Notes under the pieces: generated by a model
Databases searched by the model: none
What the model was told of the DNA's origin: nothing
The model's input: only the letters and a program-made list of their open reading frames with translations
Shown here: piece by piece, positions 9,032 to 19,147 of the stretch
Layout: every line of letters begins with the position of its first letter
How positions within the stretch are numbered: position 1 is the stretch's first letter
Program-made: the position numbers and the translations under genes
Assembly: GCA_017398555.1 (NCBI GenBank)
Contig: JAFQFV010000016.1
Location: 1 to 63,780 of the forward strand
Source of the DNA: Alistipes sp.
GTDB taxonomy: Bacteria > Bacteroidota > Bacteroidia > Bacteroidales > Rikenellaceae
Length of the DNA: 63,780 bases
Reading direction: 5' to 3'

Positions 9032-11059
9032 ATGAAAGAGATTAAACTTGCCAAGGCTGCGAATAATATCCGTGTCCTTGCTGCTTCGATGGTTGAGAAG
9101 GCGAAGTCTGGTCACCCCGGCGGTGCTATGGGTGGTGCAGATTTCGTAAATGTACTCTTCAGCGAGTTCTTACGTTACGATCCGGACAATATGCTCTATC
9201 CTTATCGTGACCGTTTCTTCCTCGATCCGGGACACATGTCTCCAATGCTCTACTCCGTTCTTGCACTTGCAGGTCACTACACTATGGAGGATCTGCAGCA
9301 GTTCCGTCAGTGGGGCAGCATCACCCCTGGTCACCCAGAGGTTGATTTTCTGCGTGGTGTAGAGAATACTTCAGGCCCACTCGGTCAGGGTCATGCAATG
9401 GGTCTTGGTGCAGCGATTGCCGAGCGCTTTATGGTTGCTCGTTTTGGCGAGTGGATGGCACACAAGACATATATCTACATCTCTGACGGTGCCGTTCAGG
9501 AGGAGGTATCACAGGGCGTTGGTCGTATTGCCGGCAACCTCGGCCTCTCTAATATCATCATGTACTACGACTCTAACAACATCCAGCTCTCAACAAAGGT
9601 TGATGAGGTAGATACTGAGGATGTTGCTATGAAGTATCGTGCATGGGGTTGGAATGTTATCGAGATTGACGGTACAAGCATCCCTGAGATTCGCGCTGCA
9701 CTCACAAAGGCAAATGAGCCTACAGATAAGCCGACAATTATTATCGGTACAACCGTTATGGGTCGTGGTGCCGTTACTGCTGAGGGCGAGAGCTTTGAGC
9801 ACAAGGTATCTACACACGGTCAGCCACTCTCTGCTGCTGGTGCAGACTATGCTGCAACTATTACAAACCTCGGTGGCGACCCTGAGAATCCATTCCAGAT
9901 TTTCGAGGAGAGTAAGGAGATTTACGAGCAGCGTGCTGTAGCTCTGCGTGCCGAGATGGTTGAGCGCAAGGCTGTTGAGGCTGAGTGGCGTGCTGCCAAC
10001 TCTGCACTTGCTCGCAAGCTCGATATGTTCCTCTCTGGCAAGTTGCCACAGATTGACTACCGCGCTATCGAGATGAAGCCGGATGTAGCTACCCGCGCAG
10101 CATCTGCAACTGTTCTTGGTGTATATGCCGAGAAGGTTGAGAATATGGTTGTCGCATCTGCCGACCTCTCAAATTCAGACAAGACTGACGGTTTCCTCAA
10201 GAAGACTACAGCATTTAAGAAGGGTGACTTCAGCGGTCAGTTCTTCCAGGCGGGTGTCTCTGAGTTTACTATGGCTTGTATTATGAACGGTATGGCACTG
10301 CACGGCGGTATTATCCCTGCTTGCGGTACATTCTTCGTATTCTCTGACTATATGAAGCCTGTAGTTCGCCTCTCTGCACTGATGCGTCTGCATGTTATCT
10401 ATATCTGGACACACGACTCATTCCGCGTGGGTGAGGATGGCCCTACACACCAGCCAATCGAGCAGGAGGCTCAGATTCGTCTGATGGAGCACCTGCACAA
10501 CCACAGCGGCGAGCGTTCTATGGTCGTTCTCCGTCCTGCAGATGGTGAGGATACTATCGCTGCTTGGAAGATTGCTCTTGAGGAGCAGCGTCCTGTAGCA
10601 CTCATCCTCTCTCGTCAGAATATCAAGAACCTCCCTACTCTGAGCGCATCACGTCGTGAGGAGGCTATGCAGTCATCAAAGGGTGCCTATATCGTTATGG
10701 ACTCTGCAAAGCCAAAGGTGGTTATGATTGCTTCAGGTTCTGAGGTCTCTACACTCGTTGAGGGTGCTGAGCTGCTGAAGAAGGAGGGTATCAGCGTTCG
10801 CGTGGTAGATGTTCCAAGTGAGGGTCTGTTCCGCGACCAGCCAAAGTCTTATCAGGAGGCTGTAATTCCTTCAGATGCTATCCGCTACGGTATGACATCG
10901 GGTCTGCCTGTAACCCTGCTCGGTCTTGTTGGTTCTATGGAGAATATCCACGGTCTGAACCACTTCGGCCACTCTGCACCATACAAGGTGCTTGACAAGC
11001 AGTTCGGCTACAACGGCGAGACTGTATATAATGAGGTTATGAAGTTGCTGGGCAAGTAA
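9032..11059 (+). CDS. tkt: Transketolase
   Basis: Thiamine-diphosphate enzyme that moves two-carbon units between sugar phosphates in the non-oxidative pentose phosphate pathway. The 675 residues are full length: an N-terminal ThDP-binding domain (SGHPGGAMGGADF near 28-40, GPLGQGHAMGLG, and SDGAVQEE in the place of the GDG motif), a middle pyrimidine-binding domain (about 350-520, EDGPTHQPIEQ) and the C-terminal transketolase domain. SDG instead of GDG occurs in many Bacteroidota enzymes and is not a defect. It has its own promoter and terminator and strongly biased codons, which suggest high expression. Confidence 0.95.
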   Translation: MKEIKLAKAANNIRVLAASMVEKAKSGHPGGAMGGADFVNVLFSEFLRYDPDNMLYPYRDRFFLDPGHMSPMLYSVLALAGHYTMEDLQQFRQWGSITPGHPEVDFLRGVENTSGPLGQGHAMGLGAAIAERFMVARFGEWMAHKTYIYISDGAVQEEVSQGVGRIAGNLGLSNIIMYYDSNNIQLSTKVDEVDTEDVAMKYRAWGWNVIEIDGTSIPEIRAALTKANEPTDKPTIIIGTTVMGRGAVTAEGESFEHKVSTHGQPLSAAGADYAATITNLGGDPENPFQIFEESKEIYEQRAVALRAEMVERKAVEAEWRAANSALARKLDMFLSGKLPQIDYRAIEMKPDVATRAASATVLGVYAEKVENMVVASADLSNSDKTDGFLKKTTAFKKGDFSGQFFQAGVSEFTMACIMNGMALHGGIIPACGTFFVFSDYMKPVVRLSALMRLHVIYIWTHDSFRVGEDGPTHQPIEQEAQIRLMEHLHNHSGERSMVVLRPADGEDTIAAWKIALEEQRPVALILSRQNIKNLPTLSASRREEAMQSSKGAYIVMDSAKPKVVMIASGSEVSTLVEGAELLKKEGISVRVVDVPSEGLFRDQPKSYQEAVIPSDAIRYGMTSGLPVTLLGLVGSMENIHGLNHFGHSAPYKVLDKQFGYNGETVYNEVMKLLGK

Positions 11060-11080
11060 TACGCAACATTCACAATAGAG

Positions 11081-11110
11081 AAAGGGAGATTGCAATAATC
11101 TCCCTTTTTT
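11081..11110 (+). terminator. Intrinsic terminator after transketolase
   Basis: Arms AAAGGGAGATT (11081-11091) and AATCTCCCTTT (11097-11107) enclose a 5-nt loop, with a T-run through 11110. Confidence 0.9.
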
Positions 11111-11133
11111 ATTTGCTATCCTAAAATCAAGCT

Positions 11134-11180
11134 ACAAAAACAACCGAGTGCTCAACATACAAAGATGTTAGCACTCGGTT
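11134..11180 (-). terminator. Intrinsic terminator of the V-ATPase operon
   Basis: A 16-bp stem: AACCGAGTGCT plus AACAT on one side, ATGTT plus AGCACTCGGTT on the other, with one bulged base and a 6-nt loop. On the minus strand it is followed by TTGTTTTTG. It lies 42 bp after the ntpK stop, convergent with the transketolase terminator. Confidence 0.85.
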
Positions 11181-11221
11181 ATCACAGTGTAATGCGGCTA
11201 AATGCCGCCCTTACAACAAAA

Positions 11222-11779
<558 letters not shown>

Positions 11780-11795
11780 TTATTGTTACTATTGT

Positions 11796-13619
11796 CTATT
11801 CATTTTTAAGAGGCTCGAAGGCACGTGTGCTCATCTCGAAGCCTGCATTCTTGAAGAACTCCACAAAGGTCAATCGCATAGGGTGCACAAATGACGAGAT
11901 TGTGGACATAAAGAGGTTGATACCGTGACCAATAAGCAGAATTGCCGATGCACCGATAATCTGGAATACAGTTCCTACTGTAAACTGCTCGATACCTGCA
12001 TCAAGGCCTGTAAGACCCATAGCGAGGCTATTGAATACCAACGCAAGTACACCGCCCGAAAGTCCGATGGCGAACAGACGGATATACGAGAGCAGGTCAG
12101 AGAGCAGGCCTGTTATATTATTATAGGTATCCCACAATCCAACGCCGAAGTTTGCGAAGATATTGAAGCTCGGCTTATTGAGCAACAGCATCAGCACAAG
12201 TGCAACGCCTACGGTAGCCATATATGCCACAGAAGAGAATGAGTACCACTCCGCGCCAACCATACCTGCAACGCCCGCAGCACAAGAGCTGAAGATGAGC
12301 AAGAACCAACCCAGCGAGCCAAGTGCATTCTTAAAGCCGTAGGTAATGGTTGTCATAACGATATTGATAGCCATACCAAAGAGTATCTGGAAAATACCAA
12401 TACCGAGAGATGCGTAGAAGAACTGATTCTGGAAGTCCAGGAACTTCCAATCCTCAAACAGTGGAGCATCAGATATAGTCATTCCGAAGAATGAGTTTGC
12501 TGCAAAACCAAAGGCGACACTTGCAACACCACAAACAGTCGAGAAGAGCGCCGCCTGACGCATCTTCACTCCACCCTTAAGCAGCAGAGCAATACCCGCC
12601 GCAAGGATTACCGAGCCATAGCCCGCATCGCAAAGACAGATTGCGAAGAAGAGCATATAGAACGGTGCGAAGAATGGTGTAAGGTCGATAGTTCCATACT
12701 TTGGCAGTGCATACATATTACCGACAAGCTCGAAGATACGCGCAAAACGGTTATTCTTCAACTTAACCGGTGTATTATCCTCCGGAGTAGGGTTACTCTT
12801 GACATATACCAGATTTGGCGAAGCGTCAAGCAGTGCATCCACCTTTGGAGCATTACTCTGCTCTGCCCAGCCCTCAAGGACAAGCAACAGACCCTCTGCC
12901 GCCTGTGTTGCTGAAGAGCTAATCTTCACATTCTGCAACTCGGTCTTCAGTGCACTAAGCTCCGCCACGATAGCCTCGCGGTGTGCTGCACAAGCGACAA
13001 TAACCTCCTCGGCAGAGTCGATACGCGCCTGAGCCTGCTTAACGGCTGCTGTGAGCTGTGAAAGACTCATCTGAGGGGCCTTAAGCTCCTGTGCATCTAC
13101 ATCAATCTCCTCTGTACCGTTACCGATGACAACAAAGCGGGCGAAGTTGTCGGCCTGGCTGACAAGTGAGAGGTTATACTTCTCACTCCACTCTGCCACA
13201 CCCTTATTGTAGGTACTTGAAGAGGTAACGAAGTAGCGAATTACAACGCCTGCCTTTGCAAGTGCAGCGAGGTGGTCTGTATCGAAGTCACCCCACGGAG
13301 TCCACTCCTCAAGGCTCTTCTCAAGACGAGCAATATCACCCTTAGCAGCAGCGATTGCACTCTGCGCCTCTGAGTAGGTCGTATAGGCATCCTCCGCCTT
13401 AACGGTAACGGGGCTCTTGCGCTCCGCATCCACTGCATCTATAGCAGCCAAAGCCTTTGTGCGAGCCTCAACCTCAAGGAGCAGATTACGATCTGCCTCT
13501 GTTGGCTCCCAATTTGAGGTGGTGATATCTACCATACCTGTCTGGCGCAGTGACTCGATAAAACGGTCACGCTCAGGCGCAAAGAGTACGATATCGTATT
13601 TCATCATTCTAACTATCAT
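11796..13619 (-). CDS. ntpI: V-type ATP synthase subunit I (a subunit)
   Basis: Membrane stator subunit that forms the ion path next to the K ring. The first roughly 300 of 607 residues are cytoplasmic and partly coiled coil; the rest holds about seven or eight membrane helices. The essential arginine is in SYIRLFAIGLSGGVLA. The ATG at 13619 overlaps the subunit D stop by 4 nt; an alternative ATG at 13607 would give MMKYDIVLFAPERDRF, which also fits the family start. The protein is somewhat shorter than many homologues. Confidence 0.92.
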   Translation of the reverse strand: MIVRMMKYDIVLFAPERDRFIESLRQTGMVDITTSNWEPTEADRNLLLEVEARTKALAAIDAVDAERKSPVTVKAEDAYTTYSEAQSAIAAAKGDIARLEKSLEEWTPWGDFDTDHLAALAKAGVVIRYFVTSSSTYNKGVAEWSEKYNLSLVSQADNFARFVVIGNGTEEIDVDAQELKAPQMSLSQLTAAVKQAQARIDSAEEVIVACAAHREAIVAELSALKTELQNVKISSSATQAAEGLLLVLEGWAEQSNAPKVDALLDASPNLVYVKSNPTPEDNTPVKLKNNRFARIFELVGNMYALPKYGTIDLTPFFAPFYMLFFAICLCDAGYGSVILAAGIALLLKGGVKMRQAALFSTVCGVASVAFGFAANSFFGMTISDAPLFEDWKFLDFQNQFFYASLGIGIFQILFGMAINIVMTTITYGFKNALGSLGWFLLIFSSCAAGVAGMVGAEWYSFSSVAYMATVGVALVLMLLLNKPSFNIFANFGVGLWDTYNNITGLLSDLLSYIRLFAIGLSGGVLALVFNSLAMGLTGLDAGIEQFTVGTVFQIIGASAILLIGHGINLFMSTISSFVHPMRLTFVEFFKNAGFEMSTRAFEPLKNE

Positions 13620-14233
13620 ACTGCTCTGCCCTCCTCTGCAGCTGCCTGCTGTTGCTGGCGTGTTTTTACAATTTTCTGTGCCGATTTACTCAGATTCTCC
13701 TCATCCTCCATAAATCGCTTAATTTTACGTATAGCATCCTCATATCCAGGTATTTGCACCTTTTCATAGAGGTTTACTTTCTGAGTAGTCTTGCGGCGTG
13801 CGTAGTCCAAAAGCTCCATCTGGCGGGTATAGACCTGCGACTCGATGCCCAACTTTGCAATGTTCTTGAGCAGATTGAGTCCATCGCTATACCAAGCAGG
13901 AGAGGAGAAGAGGTCGAATGGTTTCTCCTCAAAGATAACCTCTCCGAGCAGCGGAATACGAACTCCCGCGATCTTCTGTGTCGAGAGCTCGACATCAGAG
14001 ATCTTGAGTAGTGTACAATCAAACTCGCCCCACAAAGATACCATATAGTCATACTGGGCAACAAGTGCCTCGTACTGACTACGGAGCTTTGCAGCTGAGT
14101 CCTTCGCTCGCTTTACCTCAAGGCGCAGAGCCGACTCCTTACTCTTAATGGTAGGGAGAGCCTTCTGACGCATCTTGAGTTGCTTTCCCAGCTCGCCAAG
14201 CGAAGTCTTGTTATATTGAAATTTGATTGCCAT
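13616..14233 (-). CDS. ntpD: V-type ATP synthase subunit D
   Basis: Central stalk subunit that transmits rotation between the AB head and the membrane ring. The 205 residues are almost entirely long helices, as expected: an N-terminal helix starting FQYNKTSLGELGKQLKMRQKALPTIKSKE (the ALPxLKxKE hallmark of the family) and a C-terminal helix ending at about 195, with a short central domain. It lies 6 nt after subunit B and overlaps subunit I by 4 nt. Confidence 0.92.
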   Translation of the reverse strand: MAIKFQYNKTSLGELGKQLKMRQKALPTIKSKESALRLEVKRAKDSAAKLRSQYEALVAQYDYMVSLWGEFDCTLLKISDVELSTQKIAGVRIPLLGEVIFEEKPFDLFSSPAWYSDGLNLLKNIAKLGIESQVYTRQMELLDYARRKTTQKVNLYEKVQIPGYEDAIRKIKRFMEDEENLSKSAQKIVKTRQQQQAAAEEGRAV

Positions 14234-14239
14234 CAGTTG

Positions 14240-15559
14240 TTATGCTTTCCAATATTTAGCAATAAGTTCTGCCTTAATTGCAACCTCCTCCTTAGTGAAG
14301 TACTCACCAAACAGTGCCCATGCTGTATCGAGCATCTCGGTAATATCGATATTTACATCGATAGCGAGCAACTTCTCTGAGTAGTCGTGCGCAAACTTGA
14401 GTGCACGCTCGTCGTAGTCCGACAAATCGAAACCATTCTCCAGCTTGGTCTTTGCATTTGCAGCATCAGCGTAAAGACGTACGCAGGCATTCATAACCTG
14501 TGGGTGATCCTCACGGGTCTTCTTACCGATAACAAGCTGCTTGAGTCGTGACAGTGAACGGAATGGGTCGATGATAACCTTACCGGTATCAGAGTCGTTA
14601 CGAAGGAAGAGCTGACCCTCGGTAATATAACCTGTATTATCCGGAATAGCGTGGGTAATATCACCACCAGAGAGGGTTGTAACGGCGATAATTGTGATTG
14701 AACCGCCATTTGGAAGCTGAACCGCCTTCTCGTAAATCTTTGCAAGGTCAGAGTAGAGTGAACCAGGCATAGAGTCCTTAGACGGAATCTGATCCATACG
14801 GTTAGATACGATAGCAAGCGCATCGGCGTAGAGGGTCATATCGGTAAGCAGCACCAGAACCTTCTCGCCCTTATCTACTGCAAAGTACTCGGCAGCAGTA
14901 AGCGCCATATCCGGAACGAGCAGACGCTCTACCGGAGGATTCTCTGTAGTATTTACGAACGATACGATACGGTCGAGGGCTCCCGCATTCTCAAACACCT
15001 GCTTAAAGTAGAGGAAGTCATCATTTGTAAGACCCATACCACCGAGGATAATCTTATCTGCCTTTGCACGCAGAGCCACATTTGCCATAACGGCGTTATA
15101 TGGCTGATCCGGATCGGCGAAGAACGGAATCTTCTGACCGGTTACGATTGTATTGTTAAGGTCGATACCCGCAATACCTGTAGCGATAAGCTCAGATGGC
15201 TGCAGACGCTTGAATGGGTTCACTGTAGGACCACCAATCTCGCGTGCCTCACCCTCAAGCTGCTCACCACCCTCAAGTGGCTCACCGTATGCGTTGAAGA
15301 AACGACCTGCAAGGTTATCAGAAACCTTCAACTTTGGTGGCTCGCCGTGGAATACCACCTCTGAGTTAGTTGCAAGACCCTCAGTGCCGGCAAAGACCTG
15401 AAGGGTTACATTCTCACCCATAATCTTTACTACCTGTGCAAGCTTTCCGCCCACAGTAGCAAGCTCATCATTACCTACGCCTGTTGCACGAAGAGTGACT
15501 GTAGCCTTGGTAATATTGTCGATTTTTGTATAAATCTTCTGAAATGCTCGTGTTGTCAT
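14240..15559 (-). CDS. ntpB: V-type ATP synthase subunit B
   Basis: Non-catalytic, nucleotide-site-regulating subunit of the AB hexamer. The 439 residues contain the B-subunit strings GEPLEGGEQLEG, GIAGIDLNNTIVTGQKIPFFADP and LTDMTLYADAL. The P-loop of subunit A is absent, as it should be. The YIT.GQL.LRND segment (about 310-325) is conserved. It starts 9 nt after subunit A. Confidence 0.94.
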   Translation of the reverse strand: MTTRAFQKIYTKIDNITKATVTLRATGVGNDELATVGGKLAQVVKIMGENVTLQVFAGTEGLATNSEVVFHGEPPKLKVSDNLAGRFFNAYGEPLEGGEQLEGEAREIGGPTVNPFKRLQPSELIATGIAGIDLNNTIVTGQKIPFFADPDQPYNAVMANVALRAKADKIILGGMGLTNDDFLYFKQVFENAGALDRIVSFVNTTENPPVERLLVPDMALTAAEYFAVDKGEKVLVLLTDMTLYADALAIVSNRMDQIPSKDSMPGSLYSDLAKIYEKAVQLPNGGSITIIAVTTLSGGDITHAIPDNTGYITEGQLFLRNDSDTGKVIIDPFRSLSRLKQLVIGKKTREDHPQVMNACVRLYADAANAKTKLENGFDLSDYDERALKFAHDYSEKLLAIDVNIDITEMLDTAWALFGEYFTKEEVAIKAELIAKYWKA

Positions 15560-15568
15560 AGTACCAAA

Positions 15569-17320
15569 TTATTTTGCGGAGGCAACATACTCCTCGATTT
15601 GCTTTTGATAGTCGTAGAATTTCTCGCTCTTCCACTCTGAGTAGTTCATCTGACGGAAGAGGTTGATAAGGCCCTTGAAGAACTTAGAGCAAGCCTCGAA
15701 GTCTGCAAAGTCAAAGTCGTACTCGCAGATATCGAGTACCATCTTATACATCATCTGCTGACGCTCCATAGGACAGTTTGCATCGATATCATCGAAGGCA
15801 TCCTGCTGCAGAACAACGAAGTCGATAAGTTCGCTCTTCCAGAAACGCTCATGGTAATCTACAGGTACACCGTCATCACCAAGGATGTTAATCTGGTCGT
15901 TAGCCTCCTTACCACGCTGAACGATGGTCTTACCCTTACGAACGAGTGAAACCCAGCCCTTCTCAATCTTCTCACCGAGGTACTCCTCAACCTCCGGATA
16001 CTCCAGATACTTTGAGTATGACTCCAGCGGGTCGATAGCTGGATAACGCTTTGAGTCTGCACGACCCTGTGAGAGGGCGTAGAAACAACGAGCAGCCTTC
16101 TTTGTTGACTCGGTTACAGGCTCCTTAAGGTTACCACCCGCAGGAGATACGGTACCGAGGAAGGTTACTGAACCTGTCTGACCATTTGTCAGCTTTACAA
16201 GACCTGCGCGAGCGTAGAAGTTTGAGATAATAGCCGAGAGGTCCATAGGGAACGCATCCTGACCAGGAAGCTCCTCCAGACGGTTTGACATCTCACGCAG
16301 AGCCTGTGCCCAACGAGAGGTTGAGTCCGCCATAACCAGCACTCGCAGACCCATAGAGCGGTAGTACTCACCGATAGTCATACCGGTATATACTGATGCC
16401 TCACGAGCTGCAACCGGCATGTTTGAGGTATTACAGATAATAATGGTACGCTCCATAAGTTTGTGACCTGTACGAGGATCGACAAGCTCAGGGAACTCCT
16501 TAAAGATCTCCACAACCTCATTTGCACGCTCACCGCAAGCTACGATGATAATTACATCAGCCTCTGCCTGCTTTGAAATTGCGTGCTGAAGCACGGTCTT
16601 ACCTGCACCGAATGGGCCAGGGATAAAGCCTGTACCACCCTCAGCAAGCGGGTTGAAGGTATCGATAGCACGAACACCTGTCTCCATAACCTTTGAAGGA
16701 CGTGGCTTCTCGGTGTAGCAGCGTACAGCCTGCTTTACAGGCCACTTCTGCACCATAGTAACGTTGTACTCGTTACCATCCACATCTGCAAGCACTGCGA
16801 TAGTGTCGGTAATCTTATAGCTACCCGCAGCTGCAACGCTCTTTACAGTATAGTTACCGGTCATGATGAACGGAACCATAATCTTATGCGCAATCCACTG
16901 CTCCTGAACCTCACCGAGCCAAGAAGCGGCAGATACCTTATCGCCTACCTGTGCAAGTGGCTTGAACTCCCAAACGCTATCAAAATCGAGCGGCTCGGTA
17001 ATTGAGCCGCGGTCGATAAACAGACCATCCATCTTTGCAAGGTCGTTCTGCAGACCGTCATAGTTCTTTGACAGCAGACCCGGAGCGAGTGTAGCCTCGA
17101 GCATATGTCCCTCAAAATCCACGCGGTCACCAATCTTCAGACCACGGGTAGAGTCGTAAACCTGTACATAGGCATCGTCGCCTATTACCTTGATGACCTC
17201 AGCCATCATACGGGTATCACCACAATAAACGTAGCAAATCTCATTCTGCGCAACCGCACCGTCTGCACGAACGATAACGATGTTGGAGATGATACCACTA
17301 ACTTTTCCTGTTGTTTTCAT
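15569..17320 (-). CDS. ntpA: V-type ATP synthase subunit A (catalytic)
   Basis: Catalytic ATPase subunit. The 583 residues hold an N-terminal barrel, the non-homologous insert typical of A subunits (about 110-190) and the nucleotide domain with P-loop GPFGAGKT at about 237-244. CGERANEVVE carries the catalytic glutamate (GER), and MADSTSRWAQALRE is the Walker B region. Length and motif order are standard. It is preceded by the DUF2764 gene (13-nt gap) and followed by subunit B (9 nt). Confidence 0.95.
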   Translation of the reverse strand: MKTTGKVSGIISNIVIVRADGAVAQNEICYVYCGDTRMMAEVIKVIGDDAYVQVYDSTRGLKIGDRVDFEGHMLEATLAPGLLSKNYDGLQNDLAKMDGLFIDRGSITEPLDFDSVWEFKPLAQVGDKVSAASWLGEVQEQWIAHKIMVPFIMTGNYTVKSVAAAGSYKITDTIAVLADVDGNEYNVTMVQKWPVKQAVRCYTEKPRPSKVMETGVRAIDTFNPLAEGGTGFIPGPFGAGKTVLQHAISKQAEADVIIIVACGERANEVVEIFKEFPELVDPRTGHKLMERTIIICNTSNMPVAAREASVYTGMTIGEYYRSMGLRVLVMADSTSRWAQALREMSNRLEELPGQDAFPMDLSAIISNFYARAGLVKLTNGQTGSVTFLGTVSPAGGNLKEPVTESTKKAARCFYALSQGRADSKRYPAIDPLESYSKYLEYPEVEEYLGEKIEKGWVSLVRKGKTIVQRGKEANDQINILGDDGVPVDYHERFWKSELIDFVVLQQDAFDDIDANCPMERQQMMYKMVLDICEYDFDFADFEACSKFFKGLINLFRQMNYSEWKSEKFYDYQKQIEEYVASAK

Positions 17321-17333
17321 TTATAGATTAGAT

Positions 17334-18164
17334 TTATATTTCCTCGATGTATTGTTTTCCGTCCAGCTCTGCCATAAGCTTATCAAGCATACTGCGACCC
17401 ATCTTGGCATCCAGCAGAGTCCAACGAGCCACAAGATTAACCTTAACAAGATATGCCAGCACAGCATCAAGACTGAAATAGTCGAATGTAGAGAGCTCCG
17501 ATGCCACAGACCAACGGATAAGGTCGATTTTACGCTCCTTCTCGAGCATATTCTGCTCATCCATTGCACCAATCAGCGCATCGATATAGCTCAACTCGCC
17601 ACGCAGACCAAAATCGGCAGCCGAACTGCGATGGAGCTGTTCAACAACATTTCCACCACCAACAGTCACCTGATCTACAGCCATATTGCGCTCACGAGCA
17701 ACAAGAGCCGAGATAACATTTCGCAGAGCGCGATCAGACTCCGACCACTCCTTAAGGAAGCGAGAGCCGGACGCAGCACACTCCTCATAGTAGGCAGCAA
17801 AGAGCGACTGTGCAAATGGAGCCTCGGTATCTACACCCTCAGCATCCTCACCCTCGGTATCAGCGTAGGCACGAACAACCTTTGCGATACGCTCAGGCAG
17901 GCTCACCGGAGAGATAAGCTCCTCTGCAACCTGCTCCGCCGACAAACGACCCAGCGCATTGTGTGCGCTGCTGCCATTGCGACGAGCTACCAAATTCTCG
18001 CAATCGTAGTAGGCGTAGAGCAGACGCACACTCTGCCAATCCTTTGCAGAGAGCACCTCAGCTATCTCCGTCAGAATCTCCTCAATATCGAAACCCTTGG
18101 TCTCGGCATCGAGTGCATACTCACGGAAACCCGCTACAAGTGCATAGTAATTACTACTGAACAT
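17334..18164 (-). CDS. DUF2764 family protein, V-ATPase operon
   Basis: A 276-residue acidic, helical protein of the DUF2764 family, known from V-ATPase operons of Bacteroidota and relatives. The start MFSSNYYALVAGFREYALD and the segment RLLYAYYDCENL fit the family. No membrane segment or catalytic motif is visible. Its slot between E and A is where other bacterial V-ATPase operons carry subunit C and sometimes F, neither of which is recognisable here; a role as the C-type collar subunit is an inference. Gaps are 6 nt to subunit E and 13 nt to subunit A. Confidence 0.8.
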   Translation of the reverse strand: MFSSNYYALVAGFREYALDAETKGFDIEEILTEIAEVLSAKDWQSVRLLYAYYDCENLVARRNGSSAHNALGRLSAEQVAEELISPVSLPERIAKVVRAYADTEGEDAEGVDTEAPFAQSLFAAYYEECAASGSRFLKEWSESDRALRNVISALVARERNMAVDQVTVGGGNVVEQLHRSSAADFGLRGELSYIDALIGAMDEQNMLEKERKIDLIRWSVASELSTFDYFSLDAVLAYLVKVNLVARWTLLDAKMGRSMLDKLMAELDGKQYIEEI

Positions 18165-18170
18165 AAGCCC

Positions 18171-18776
18171 TTAGAAAAGCAGTTTAGAGACCTTCTCACG
18201 CAGATACTCCTGCATAAGTGCAGCAAATGACTCGTCTGTAAAGGCGATGTAGTAACCACCATCCTTCTGACCAACCTTAAAGCCGTTACGAACATCCTTT
18301 GAGTAACCAACCTCAATGCCGGCAGCAAGAAGCTCCTTTGCAGATGCCTCAAACACCTTTGAGAACTCAGCCTCAAGAGCAGCAGGAAGCATAGCCTTCA
18401 ACTCCACCTTTGCACCAGAATTCCAAGCAGCAGCAACTGCGAGCAACAGCTGCTTAACAAAAGCTGCATCAACTACAGCCTCTGCAACGCCTGCATTTAC
18501 ACTCTTTGCGATAATTGCATCGGCAATCTCGTTCTTAATCTTTGCAAGCGCCTGCTTACCTGCAAGAGAGATCTCGGTCATCGAGTTCTTAGCAGTGTCG
18601 GCAGCCTTGTCCTCAGCCTGCTTTACAATCTTTGCAGCCTCAGCCTTAGCCTCAGCCAAAATCTTTGCAGCAGAAGCCTGAGCCTCAGCAACCAGACGAT
18701 CAGCCTCGGCACGGCCCTTCTCCAGACCCTCACCATAGAGGCGCTCGGTCAACTCCTTTAATTTTGCGTTTTCCAT
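18171..18776 (-). CDS. ntpE: V-type ATP synthase subunit E
   Basis: Peripheral stalk subunit. The ATG at 18776 gives 201 residues beginning MENAKLKELTERLYGEGLEKGRAEADRL; an extension to 18821 would run into the -7 box, so it is rejected. The first half is an alanine-, lysine- and glutamate-rich coiled coil, and the C-terminal globular part includes GYSKDVRNGFKVGQKDGGYYIAFTDESF, typical of E subunits. First gene of the operon. Confidence 0.9.
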   Translation of the reverse strand: MENAKLKELTERLYGEGLEKGRAEADRLVAEAQASAAKILAEAKAEAAKIVKQAEDKAADTAKNSMTEISLAGKQALAKIKNEIADAIIAKSVNAGVAEAVVDAAFVKQLLLAVAAAWNSGAKVELKAMLPAALEAEFSKVFEASAKELLAAGIEVGYSKDVRNGFKVGQKDGGYYIAFTDESFAALMQEYLREKVSKLLF

Positions 18777-18818
18777 AAGATTTGTATATAAATTATTTAA
18801 GATTTTTTCAAAACGCCA

Positions 18819-18826
18819 CAAATTTA
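18819..18826 (-). promoter_or_regulatory. -7 box of the V-ATPase operon promoter
   Basis: Minus-strand TAAATTTG, matching TAnnTTTG. The predicted leader to the ATG at 18776 is about 35 nt. No other promoter-like site is evident in the operon, so it probably drives all seven genes. Confidence 0.7.
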
Positions 18827-18839
18827 CAAAATTTCCTAC

Positions 18840-19005
18840 GGAAAACCAAGCGTTTTACTTAAAATCTGTCATAACTTTTATAAATCCGGAGATATAGAAC
18901 AAAATGCCCCAAATCACCAATGTTCGATTTAGGACATTTTAAGTCTGTTGGCTTTTCCCAGCATCTGCTCTACGGATAGAAATAACGACGGTTAATCAGA
19001 GCTCC
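18840..19005. other. Intergenic stretch upstream of the V-ATPase promoter
   Basis: No open frame or clear hairpin is supported. It separates the V-ATPase promoter from two family I repeats. Together with them it forms a gene-free gap of 491 bp from 18777 to 19267. Confidence 0.4.
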
Positions 19006-19129
19006 ATTTTGTTGTCAGAGCGCGTTAGAGATGGTGCATCGTAAAAAAAGTAGCGACGGATAGTACTAAAACGTACAGCCGTTGCTACTTTTTAAGGGAT
19101 GTGCCATATATAATATCACAACAAAACCT
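19006..19129. repeat. Family I nested-hairpin repeat, copy B
   Basis: The ends are TTTTGTTGTCAG on the left and CACAACAAAACC on the right, with GGTGCATC paired to GATGTGCC nearer the centre. The inner hairpin has arms GTAGCGAC/GTTGCTAC and the same apex (GTACTAAAACGTAC flanked by GGATA and AGCC) as copies A and C. The middle of the outer arms has lost most pairing. It lies about 19 bp from copy C. Confidence 0.85.
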
Positions 19130-19147
19130 CCCCGCGACGCCAAGAAA

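Noticed and set aside
9477-9500. Apparent loss of the GDG motif in transketolase (SDG)
   Set aside because: The variant is usual in Bacteroidota transketolases and all other thiamine-site strings are intact.
17280-18230. 316-codon plus-strand frame
   Set aside because: It is antisense to the DUF2764 gene and subunit E and has no domain features.
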